Shown in pieces: positions 16,271 to 22,708 of a stretch of DNA of 22,708 nt (position 1 is its first letter; the number at the start of each line of letters is the position of its first letter). This DNA is from a virus, in the IMG/VR virus record IMGVR_UViG_3300042549_006386, positions 1-22,708 of that record; one strand, 5' to 3'. The notes below the pieces were generated by a model, which had not been told where the DNA came from, made no database searches, and saw nothing but the letters and a program-made list of their open reading frames with translations. A program made the translations under genes and the position numbers.

Positions 16271-18806
16271 TCACTATATTTAAAGGTTCGCTGCTGGCAT
16301 TCATAGTCCATGCAGAAGAAACAGAAATATTTGTGTTACTTATGATACTATTTACGATTCTCAATTCACCATTAACTGCAACATTGGTACCGAGTGTGAT
16401 TGTTCCAAGTGAGTTTGCAATATTAAATTTGGTGTTTACTCCATTAACATAGATTGACCCGTTTGATACTGATACTGTACCAGAAATTTGGTTAGTAATA
16501 GCTTTAGAAACAGCTGTGTCTTTCTGTGATACAATTAGATTCTTATTCAAATCTGCATAGTTTACAAATCCAGCTGGATGTAACAACTCTTTCAGGATTG
16601 TTTTGTATTTTGTAAATTCTGTTAGTGATGATGTGATATAAGAATAATCAACATAAAAGTTGCTACCTTGAAGTTTTCTTTCAGAACTTGATAGAATCGA
16701 ATCAGATGTTATCCAACGGCCAGATAAAGTGGAATAAGAATTACCAACTGTTGCAGCTGCAGTTGCAGTACCATCACCTTTGGTTGTCAAGTCAACTGTT
16801 GGAATATATTGATATCCAGCACCACCACTAGTAACTTTGATTGTGATGATTTGACCAGGTACTGTATCAGTCAAAGCACTTAATATTTCACCATCACCTA
16901 TTAAAGAAGTGATTGCTACATTTGCATTAGTTCCAGTTGTTGATGAAACTGTAATTGTTGGGAAGCTGCCTTGAGTATAGTTAATACCACCAATAACACC
17001 TCTTGATAGTGAACCAATAGGTGAGTTATTAGACCATACTGTTCCATCACTAAACGAAAAGGCTGCATTTACAGTTGCCGATGTTGATGAAGTAACGGCA
17101 TTGATAAAGCGTTCTTGGCTTCTGATTGTAATCTTATCACCAACACCCAATTCAGTACCAAATGCAGTACCAGTACCAACAACAACAATTGAATTGTTCA
17201 ATACGTTTGCAGTACCAGCAACCCTCTGAGATTGTATTTTAATTTTGGTGATTGTTCCAGAACCAGCAACTTCAGTTACCGCAGCTGCTGCACCATAACC
17301 ATATGTGCCAGATGGATTCGTACCAAATACAACTTCATCACCAACTTTATAGTTTACACCACCATTGTTGACATCAATTCTTCCAACTGAACGATACGAT
17401 TTAATATCATATATTGTACTACCAAGAAGATAACGAGCACCTTCCGAATCAAGTATTGCGGTATTAACAGATGTGTTTGAAAACAAAATAACTGCATTAG
17501 TTATTGGACCAAGGTCTGATATAGTCAATGAAGTCAATGCATCAAAAATTCTGGTATTAATATTCTCACCAGCTGGAATAACTTGAGATGGAAATCCATA
17601 ATCTGCAGCTGATAATACAATAGTGGAATATGAATTGATAATGTCATCACTAATTAAGAATGAAATTGCCGCATTTGCACCAGAAGTATCAACACCATCA
17701 ACAGCGCCAGTAAGAAATGAATTACCTGGAGTGTTAGAACTTGTTATCAATGAAGCAGTATGAAATCCTGCGCCGCCATAATTAACAACAATACGATTTG
17801 TTAGACCAGCTGTTACAGACTCAACTTCTGCTGTAGCAACACTTGTTGCGCCGCCGCCAAGAATAGTTACGGTATCACCAACATTATACGAAGCACCGGA
17901 ACCTGTAACTAGAATTGTAGTAAGAATGGAGAAAGTGTCAGCATTTAAAGTTATTATTGTTCCGTTTGAATCAATAATATCGGTTACAATTTGTTCACCA
18001 TTGGTAAATATTCCACTCAATGATTTCTTATCAACAAACAATTCAAAAGGTAAACCAAAATTTAATCGGTCTGTAATAATTCGTTTTGTCGCACGTTCAA
18101 TAACTGCACTTGCCCCAGAAGTTAATCCTGTAACTTTTCTGTTGTTTAATATTGTAATATCAAAATTACTATAAACAGCTTTGATTACTGAATTTGCAAC
18201 TGGTGCTGTAGTAAAAACTAATTTTCTTGATTCTTTACGAATTGTATAATCGGTATCAATCGTTTTTAATGCATCATCAACATAGACAGAAACATCACCA
18301 ACATCAACTGATTGTGCCAAATAAAATACTGTGTTTGAACCATTGGCAACATATGTACTTCGAATATCAGTTTCCAACTTTAGAATATTATCAATAGTCC
18401 ATTGACCATCAGAAGCTTTAAGAACATTGTTTTTTGGTAAAAGAACTTCAACTTCGTCACTAAAAAGTAATCGAAACAATAATTTAAATGATTTTTCATT
18501 ACCTCTTGCAAGATAAAGAGGCAAAACATTTTTAATTAAAGTTTCTTTACTTACTTGAACATCTCTAGGAATAAGAGATGCGTACATATTGAAGAAACTT
18601 TCCTCAAACGTAGTAATAGATGCATCAACATCGGAAAGATATCTTAAATCTTTAGATTGTTTTAATACATCATTCTTTTGGGTACCCTGAGCTTGTTCTA
18701 AAAACTCATAGTAAGCTTCTAAAAATGAAATAAATACAGGGTATTCTTCCCGAACATATTCAGGAACTTGTTTGTTAACAAGTAGTGATGTTTTATAATC
18801 AGACAT
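16266..18806 (-). CDS. gp7: Baseplate wedge protein, gp7-like (846 aa)
   Basis: Two blocks resemble the C-terminal part of T4 gp7 as recalled. Residues 15-122 hold EYPVFISFLEAYYEFLEQAQGT and LPLYLARGNEKSFKLLFRLL with FSDEVEV (T4: FEAFCEAYIQYLSDGYGTQ ... YSTKGIEASYKFLFKVLYNEEVEI). Residues 722-752 hold YITSSLTEFTKYKTILKELLHPAGFVNY (about that span), against WKSDVIRFVHPVGFGF in T4. In T4 these blocks are about 100 residues apart and follow a long N-terminal part. Here the N-terminal part is missing and some 600 residues of beta modules separate the blocks. gp7 ties wedge proteins together in T4. The position between gp6 and gp8 supports the call. The ATG shares one base with the gp6 stop and no Shine-Dalgarno is visible, so translation may be coupled. 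Other phages may list this simply as a structural or tail protein. Confidence 0.78.
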   Translation of the reverse strand: MSDYKTSLLVNKQVPEYVREEYPVFISFLEAYYEFLEQAQGTQKNDVLKQSKDLRYLSDVDASITTFEESFFNMYASLIPRDVQVSKETLIKNVLPLYLARGNEKSFKLLFRLLFSDEVEVLLPKNNVLKASDGQWTIDNILKLETDIRSTYVANGSNTVFYLAQSVDVGDVSVYVDDALKTIDTDYTIRKESRKLVFTTAPVANSVIKAVYSNFDITILNNRKVTGLTSGASAVIERATKRIITDRLNFGLPFELFVDKKSLSGIFTNGEQIVTDIIDSNGTIITLNADTFSILTTILVTGSGASYNVGDTVTILGGGATSVATAEVESVTAGLTNRIVVNYGGAGFHTASLITSSNTPGNSFLTGAVDGVDTSGANAAISFLISDDIINSYSTIVLSAADYGFPSQVIPAGENINTRIFDALTSLTISDLGPITNAVILFSNTSVNTAILDSEGARYLLGSTIYDIKSYRSVGRIDVNNGGVNYKVGDEVVFGTNPSGTYGYGAAAAVTEVAGSGTITKIKIQSQRVAGTANVLNNSIVVVGTGTAFGTELGVGDKITIRSQERFINAVTSSTSATVNAAFSFSDGTVWSNNSPIGSLSRGVIGGINYTQGSFPTITVSSTTGTNANVAITSLIGDGEILSALTDTVPGQIITIKVTSGGAGYQYIPTVDLTTKGDGTATAAATVGNSYSTLSGRWITSDSILSSSERKLQGSNFYVDYSYITSSLTEFTKYKTILKELLHPAGFVNYADLNKNLIVSQKDTAVSKAITNQISGTVSVSNGSIYVNGVNTKFNIANSLGTITLGTNVAVNGELRIVNSIISNTNISVSSAWTMNASSEPLNIVT
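16737..16994 (-). repeat. Gly-Tyr beta modules in gp7-like protein (distal pair)
   Basis: Residues 605-690 include VIGGINYTQGSFPTITVSST with GTNANVAITS, and KVTSGGAGYQYIPTVDLTTK with GDGTATAAATVG. Both fit the pattern of a G-x-x-Y turn, a strand with P-T-I/V, a glycine turn and an Ala/Thr strand. Confidence 0.65.
17232..17384 (-). repeat. Gly-Tyr beta module in gp7-like protein (middle copy)
   Basis: Residues 475-525 read VNNGGVNYKVGDEVVFGTNP, then GTYGYGAAAAVTEV, then GTITKIKI. The unit matches the other copies, with KVGDEVVF replacing the P-T-I strand. Confidence 0.65.
17757..17915 (-). repeat. Gly-Tyr beta module in gp7-like protein (proximal copy)
   Basis: Residues 298-350 read VTGSGASYNVGDTVTILGGG, then ATSVATAEVESV, then RIVVNYGGAGFHTAS, which begins a second partial unit. 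Confidence 0.65.
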
Positions 18807-20851
18807 TAAATTTTAATCAAATCTACTGTTATTGCTGTTGGATCTGTTTCATCGATTGTAATAATTGTATTTCGTACAGTTTCGATAATACCTATTTCAG
18901 ATTCAATTGAAAGTCTTATATACCCATCAGGTGAATCAACTGACAATATTTTAATGTCATATATTTGAATGGCGCCTCTGTCATAGTCAATAAGACCAAC
19001 ATTAGAATCTACAACTTGTCTTTCTGCATTAGAGTCATAATAAATTGTTCGCAATGAACCTATTTTGCCATCAATTACAGCAACAGCAGTAGCGCCGTAA
19101 CCACTTCCACCAGAAATTGTTACAATAGCTCTAGTGTAATCTGTTCCTCTTTTTGTAATATTGATCGATTGAATTCTCCCATTCAAAAGAACAGCTTCGG
19201 CTTCTGCGCCAGATCCGTCACCACTAATTGTAATTGTTGGTGCTGTAACATAACCAACACCGGCATCATTAACTTCAATTGAACTAATGCCAGAAGATGA
19301 TTGTGGAATTTCGTCAAGAACTACTGTTCGTATAACACCATTAGCGTCATAAACAGAAAATGATGTGGATGACAATTTGTTTGTTATTGTTCCACGGTGT
19401 AAGGGTGCATTAAATTCAATATTATAATTTTTATTTTCATTAATTAAAGGCAAAAATCTTTTTTGCAATCTAACTGTAGTCTCAGAACCTAAAATCGCAT
19501 TTAAATTTGAACCATCAATGTTATCTTGTAATTTTGACAGAACGAATCTTGCACTAAACTTATTCAAGTTAACATTCCTATATGTTATGACAGAATCTCT
19601 AATGTTTACTTTTATTGCATCCGAACTCAATGGCGTTTTTCTTGGATCATATTTGACATAACTATTTACCAACAAATATAAAAAATTTGGATCAACAAGT
19701 TGTGTTTGTACGGCAACAATTGATTTTGGTTTTACAATATCATCAATAATTCTTTTCTTTTCCGTTTCTGAAACAAAGAAACCGGATTTGGGTTTGATAG
19801 AAACAAAAACTTTACCATAAACAGGAGGAACTTGATCTTCACCACCCCAAACAGAAATAGAATCTAAGGCTGGATAATTTTTCCGAATATATGTTTCGTA
19901 ATCTTTAAATGTAACTAATCTATTTTGTGTTGCAAATTGTGACATTGAGCTTTGTTTGATTTCATCAACACCTTCTCTATCAGAACCACCAGCAGCTGGA
20001 TCAACAACATTAATAGTAAAGTTACTTAAACCATTTAATGTAGAAGTTGGAATAATAACATCAACACCATTAGCTAAAGAACCATTTGTTACAAGATACG
20101 TCATCGTAACAATAGAACCGTCATCTATCTTTTGACCAATAGTATTATCACCAAAATAAATTTGAAACTTACCACTCCTATGTTCCTGTAAGAAATAAAC
20201 TTGTGATTCAGCAGTAACATCTAAGATATCTGTTACTTTATTGTATACTACAGTTTGTGTATTTGATGATGATGGCTTAACAGATATTTTAATTGTATTT
20301 GTATCAACATTGGCATCAGGAATCACAAATGTTTGTTTTGGATTTGAAGAATTATCTTGTGTATATTGGTACGTTACCAATTGTCCCTCATAGAAATCAA
20401 TGTCTTCAAAAAAATAATTACTTCCACTTTTTGTCACAGTAACATCATCTAATAAAACAAAATTGTAATTTGAATTATCAATTTGATTTGAGGAAAAAGA
20501 AAATCCTCTTGGCATCGTAATGCTGTCTGATATTGTTGAACCACTATTGAGTACAACATTACAAGTAATTCTAGGTGATGTTACAGAATATGGTGTATAA
20601 CCTAATGTCTTTGCATGTGATACAACTGAATCTCTTAAAATAGCAGAATCTAAAAACGATTCATTAGCTACCATGTTTAAATAGTATGCGTTATAATGCG
20701 TATTGTACGCCAATATATCTAATAATACACTAAAGCCAGACCCGTCAAAATCGTAGTCTGAAAATTGTGATTGTTGCTTTAAAAAAGACTTTAGATTTTG
20801 TTTGATTGAATCAAAGTCTAATTCAGCAATTTCTAAACGGTTTGTTGCCAT
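18806..20851 (-). CDS. gp6: Baseplate wedge protein gp6 (baseplate J-like)
   Basis: 681 residues, close to T4 gp6 (about 660). The N-terminal hallmark is FDSIKQNLKSFLKQQSQFSD and GFSVLLDILAYNTHYNAYYL with NMVANESFLDSA (residues 13-70), which is diagnostic for gp6/baseplate-J-type wedge proteins. AAGGSDREGVDEIKQ near 286-300, then VTFKDYETYIRKNYP near 313-327 and GKVFVSIKPKSG near 346-357, are typical of the J-like core. gp6 forms the inner ring of the T4 baseplate, joining gp25 and gp53 with gp7. Residues 519-600 carry two Gly-Tyr beta modules that I do not recall in T4 gp6. The ATG overlaps the gp25 stop by one base. Only a weak GGGCAAGA lies upstream, so coupling to gp25 translation is likely. 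Confidence 0.93.
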   Translation of the reverse strand: MATNRLEIAELDFDSIKQNLKSFLKQQSQFSDYDFDGSGFSVLLDILAYNTHYNAYYLNMVANESFLDSAILRDSVVSHAKTLGYTPYSVTSPRITCNVVLNSGSTISDSITMPRGFSFSSNQIDNSNYNFVLLDDVTVTKSGSNYFFEDIDFYEGQLVTYQYTQDNSSNPKQTFVIPDANVDTNTIKISVKPSSSNTQTVVYNKVTDILDVTAESQVYFLQEHRSGKFQIYFGDNTIGQKIDDGSIVTMTYLVTNGSLANGVDVIIPTSTLNGLSNFTINVVDPAAGGSDREGVDEIKQSSMSQFATQNRLVTFKDYETYIRKNYPALDSISVWGGEDQVPPVYGKVFVSIKPKSGFFVSETEKKRIIDDIVKPKSIVAVQTQLVDPNFLYLLVNSYVKYDPRKTPLSSDAIKVNIRDSVITYRNVNLNKFSARFVLSKLQDNIDGSNLNAILGSETTVRLQKRFLPLINENKNYNIEFNAPLHRGTITNKLSSTSFSVYDANGVIRTVVLDEIPQSSSGISSIEVNDAGVGYVTAPTITISGDGSGAEAEAVLLNGRIQSINITKRGTDYTRAIVTISGGSGYGATAVAVIDGKIGSLRTIYYDSNAERQVVDSNVGLIDYDRGAIQIYDIKILSVDSPDGYIRLSIESEIGIIETVRNTIITIDETDPTAITVDLIKI
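19052..19297 (-). repeat. Gly-Tyr beta modules (two units) in gp6
   Basis: Residues 519-600 contain VNDAGVGYVTAPTITISGDG with SGAEAEAVLLNG, then ITKRGTDYTRAIVTISGGSG with YGATAVAVIDG. The two units are the clearest copies of the shared module in this window. Confidence 0.75.
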
Positions 20852-21255
20852 TATCTTGCCCGTTCAAGGAAAAATTTAATTGTTACTGGATCTGTTCTGT
20901 TAACTATGTAGAATTCAAGATTTATACTATAACCATTTTTGTCGAAGTCTGGTATTAGTTGTATTTTTGAAATTGAAACCCGTGGTTCAAAGTTGCCAAC
21001 AACTGTTTCTATTTCTCTTTCCAGAGTTGCAGAAGTTACATTGTCCATAGGCTCAAATAACAATCGTCTGAGATTGCTGCCAATGTCTGGCCTGAATGGT
21101 TTCTCATAATGGCCTAACAACATCAGATTTTTTATAGAGTTTATAACAGCATATTCACCAATATGCTTATTGATATCTTTTTTAATAGGATGCACTTTAA
21201 ACGATAAGTCTAAGTCCCTATATTCTCTCGAAATATTTGTATTTGTTGTTGCCAT
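20851..21255 (-). CDS. gp25: Baseplate wedge protein gp25
   Basis: 134 residues (T4 gp25 is 132). The alignment from memory is continuous: YRDLDLSF near the start (T4 YSDIDPEM), AVINSIKNLMLLGHYEKPFR with PDIGSNLRRLLFEPMD (T4 RSIKNSLLGIITTRKGSRPFDPEFGCDLSDQLFENMT), LEREIETVVGNFEPRV (T4 VERNIESAVRNYEPRI), then the IPDF and LEFYIV strands. gp25 is the lysozyme-like-named but structural wedge component that nucleates sheath assembly and contacts gp6. In T4 gene 25 lies in a different cluster; here it directly precedes gp6. The ATG lies 5 bases after a perfect TATAAATA with no Shine-Dalgarno. Alignment with T4 supports this ATG as the true start. Confidence 0.93.
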   Translation of the reverse strand: MATTNTNISREYRDLDLSFKVHPIKKDINKHIGEYAVINSIKNLMLLGHYEKPFRPDIGSNLRRLLFEPMDNVTSATLEREIETVVGNFEPRVSISKIQLIPDFDKNGYSINLEFYIVNRTDPVTIKFFLERAR

Positions 21256-21267
21256 ATTCTATTTATA
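21256..21267 (-). promoter_or_regulatory. Perfect T4-type late promoter octamer at gp25
   Basis: The minus strand reads TATAAATAGAAT, an exact T4 late -10 octamer plus the locally shared GAAT. By the T4 spacing rule the transcript would start at about 21254-21255, on the ATG itself. It covers the stop codon of the upstream gene. It would drive gp25, gp6 and gp7-like genes. Confidence 0.7.
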
Positions 21268-22123
21268 AGTTGTTTTTGAGTTTATCTGTACCAACAAACT
21301 TATCTATTAGATGTAAAGAAACTTTAGACAATGAGTTGAATTTTGAAATTTGATTAAATTTATTCATTGTGGAAATAGAGTTTCTGAAGAAATTTATGTC
21401 GTGATTGTATCTATCGTTGATTAGATTATAACATTCTGTAATATCATTTGTAATTGTAGTAATCAAACCAGCTGACAAATTCGTAGAGTATGTTGTTACT
21501 GGATCTTCACCACCAGAAGTTTCTACAACAATACTGGTTGCAACTCTTTTAGCACCATCGTTGATTTTAATCACTAAAACACCTAATTCATCACCAATAA
21601 ACAAGCTTGTGAAAGCGCCTAACGCAGCTGAAGCATCTTGAACACCATCGTATCGATTTGTCAGTTGCATCATATATTCACCAATTGCCATACCACTATT
21701 AAAATCTGGAAAGGAAGAACTTGTAGAAGCAGTCACACCAGAAATGTTATTCGTGTGCGGTATAAAAAACTCAATAATTCCTTTAGTATGTGTAGTGACG
21801 ATTGGTGGATTTTCAGCATCTCCAGTCGTTGTATCAAAACCAGCTAAACCACCAGCTGCGGTTGTTATAGCAGATAGTGCAGGAACTGGTTTTGAAGCAG
21901 TATACATTGTGTTAGCTGCATTTCTAATTTCTTGTGAAATTTCTAACATTGGATTTTTAAAATATCCATTAATGTCGTCATTAGCAACAGCATCAAATTG
22001 CCATTTTTTGTATGGTGAAGGAGTTTTGATTAGACTCTTATTCAAATTACCAAATGGGTCCAAAGCTTCGTTGAACTTTTCGTTACTAAAATTTAATCCT
22101 AAATTATCTATAAGTCTTGTCAT
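21263..22123 (-). CDS. Unrecognised virion/baseplate-region protein (286 aa)
   Basis: I do not recognise this family. Residues 1-75 are polar (MTRLIDNLGLNFSNEKFNEA, KWQFDAVANDDINGYFKNPM, EISQEIRNAANTMY). Residues 75-105 are Ala/Gly/Thr-rich (ALSAITTAAGGLAGFDTTTG). Residues 112-215 look like a beta/alpha domain (KGIIEFFIPHTNNISGVTAS, FNSGMAIGEYMMQLTNRYDG, ELGVLVIKINDGAKRVATSI). Residues 220-286 are helical and rich in Asn, Lys, Ser and Phe (ITECYNLINDRYNHDINFFR, STMNKFNQISKFNSLSKVSL). There is no signal peptide and no convincing membrane segment. It lies between the spike-tip PAAR gene and gp25, so a baseplate hub or wedge role is plausible but unproven. It is unlike T4 gp53 as I recall that protein. 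GTGAGA upstream is a weak ribosome binding site. Confidence 0.75.
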   Translation of the reverse strand: MTRLIDNLGLNFSNEKFNEALDPFGNLNKSLIKTPSPYKKWQFDAVANDDINGYFKNPMLEISQEIRNAANTMYTASKPVPALSAITTAAGGLAGFDTTTGDAENPPIVTTHTKGIIEFFIPHTNNISGVTASTSSSFPDFNSGMAIGEYMMQLTNRYDGVQDASAALGAFTSLFIGDELGVLVIKINDGAKRVATSIVVETSGGEDPVTTYSTNLSAGLITTITNDITECYNLINDRYNHDINFFRNSISTMNKFNQISKFNSLSKVSLHLIDKFVGTDKLKNNL

Positions 22124-22130
22124 AATTATC

Positions 22131-22400
22131 TCACAATGCTAATGTTGTAAATGAACCGGTAACAATTGCGTGGCCACAAGTTTCAATATCACCCATGTGA
22201 ACTACTGGACACCCATTAAAAAATACTGTTGTTGGTGCTGGTAAAACAAAACCAGGAAAAAAGAATGGTCCGTGTGGATGTGGACTTGACATTGAACCAG
22301 TTATTAAAGCTGGTCTACCATTTGCAATAATATTTGGATGTGGAAATCCATGAACTCCACCACCCCAATTAACATCACCCAAGCAAGCTATTGGTCTCAT
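22131..22400 (-). CDS. PAAR-domain spike-tip protein (gp5.4-like)
   Basis: 89 residues, the size of stand-alone PAAR proteins. It has the PAAR layout: CLGDVNWGGGVHGFPHPNII, NGRPALITGS, PHPHGPF, FFNGCPVVHMGDIETCGHAI and a final VTGSF. Histidines 17, 21, 41, 43, 68 and 77 and Cys75 include the likely zinc ligands of the cone tip. PAAR proteins cap the central spike of contractile tails and pierce the host envelope. T4 gp5.4, which sits just before gene 6, is the equivalent. The gene starts with an ATGA overlap with the upstream gene and has by far the strongest Shine-Dalgarno in the window, which may raise its output. It is followed after 7 bases by the 286-residue protein. Confidence 0.9.
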   Translation of the reverse strand: MRPIACLGDVNWGGGVHGFPHPNIIANGRPALITGSMSSPHPHGPFFFPGFVLPAPTTVFFNGCPVVHMGDIETCGHAIVTGSFTTLAL

Positions 22401-22708
22401 ACTTCTCCTCCTATATTTCCTGTTAATTCACCAGAATCTTGAATTGCTCTGTTTGTTAATGGAGCAACTTTTGCTTGATTTGCTGCATAGTAGTCTCTCC
22501 AAGAAGTTTGTATTCCATCTGCAATTGTTGTTTTAACATCATCTAAACTACCACCATTGAGTCTAACCTCAAGAGCTGAACCAGCAACTTTATCTATAAC
22601 ATCATCTTTGTTTTGAAACACCCATTCATCAGCAACTTTGTTTGCGTTTTTACCTAAATTATCAGTTAATGAATTTGCATTCTCTTTAATTAAATCGACA
22701 TAGCTATC
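22397..22708 (-). CDS. C-terminal fragment of an unrecognised protein, 5' end outside window
   Basis: The frame is open to the window edge. Reading from 22708 it begins DSYVDLIKENANSLTDNLGK and continues NANKVADEWVFQNKDDVIDK without a stop, so the GTG codon at 22621-22619 is internal rather than a start. The visible 103 residues are mostly helical and polar (DVKTTIADGIQTSWRDYYAA, NQAKVAPLTNRAIQDSG) and end LTGNIGGEV. No domain is recognisable. The position before the PAAR gene would suit a baseplate hub or spike protein (gp5-like) or a small protein of that cluster. This rests on gene order only. Its TGA overlaps the ATG of the PAAR gene (ATGA). Confidence 0.75.
   Translation of the reverse strand, partial: DSYVDLIKENANSLTDNLGKNANKVADEWVFQNKDDVIDKVAGSALEVRLNGGSLDDVKTTIADGIQTSWRDYYAANQAKVAPLTNRAIQDSGELTGNIGGEV
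22405..22412 (-). promoter_or_regulatory. Strong Shine-Dalgarno of the PAAR gene
   Basis: The minus strand reads AGGAGGAG four bases before the ATG, inside the 3' end of the preceding gene. Most other genes in the window have weaker elements or none, so this one stands out. Confidence 0.75.

Noticed and set aside
21744-22142. Plus-strand open frame of 132 codons
   Set aside because: It is antisense to the 286-residue gene, lacks a ribosome binding site, and reads like a reversed AT-rich coding strand.
22397-22621. A complete 74-residue gene starting at the GTG at 22621
   Set aside because: The same frame continues open to the window edge with sensible codons and there is no ribosome binding site before the GTG, so the gene is treated as a C-terminal fragment.

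Overview
This is a gene-dense stretch of a tailed-phage genome with a contractile tail (T4-like myovirus of the marine/freshwater, cyanophage- or pelagiphage-like type). It covers the late virion module from the baseplate out to the tail-fibre/adhesin locus. Every credible gene is on the minus strand, so transcription runs from high to low coordinates. Genes abut or overlap by 1 to 4 bases and no gap reaches 20 bases. There are no tRNAs, CRISPR arrays, insertion sequences or host metabolic genes. The T4-like assignment rests on four adjacent genes whose conserved blocks match T4 baseplate wedge proteins gp25, gp6, gp7 and gp8, on a PAAR spike-tip protein, and on T4-type late promoter octamers (NATAAATA). 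Nothing in the window identifies the host. T4 comparisons are from memory, not from a search.

Baseplate half, read in the direction of transcription. It starts with the C-terminus of an unrecognised protein (22708-22397), a PAAR spike tip (22400-22131) and an unrecognised 286-residue protein (22123-21263). Then come gp25 (21255-20851), gp6 (20851-18806), a gp7-like wedge protein (18806-16266), a gp8-like wedge protein (16256-14655) and a 1992-residue DUF4815-type virion protein (14645-8667). gp6, gp7, gp8 and the 1992-residue protein all carry the same short Gly-Tyr-rich beta module (G-x-G-Y ... P-T-I-x-I ... GGGGxGAxAxA). T4 lacks it in these proteins, so an ancestral wedge appears to have been decorated repeatedly with one building block.

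Fibre/adhesin half. A small coiled-coil protein (8663-8436) comes first. It is followed by a 260-residue fibre-like protein whose C-terminal domain looks like a cupredoxin with a complete type-1 copper ligand set (8436-7654). Three small beta-rich structural proteins follow (7629-6330). The locus then ends in four tandem genes sharing a glycine-rich adhesin module (6330-5476, 5467-2303, 1713-856, 849-1). One of these is fused to LamG-like, SPRY-like and triplicated C-terminal modules (1054 residues). A tail-fibre-chaperone-like gene (2290-1724) sits between two adhesins. The set looks like a receptor-binding cassette evolving by duplication and module exchange.

Regulation. Three copies of the 11-mer ATAAATAGAAT lie directly upstream of gp25, gp8 and the 105-residue protein. 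They are good candidates for gp55-type late promoters. Two sit so close to the start codon that the predicted transcripts would be leaderless or nearly so.

Best candidates for something new: the virion-borne cupredoxin-like domain, the module shared across four baseplate proteins, and the tandem glycine-rich adhesin cassette.
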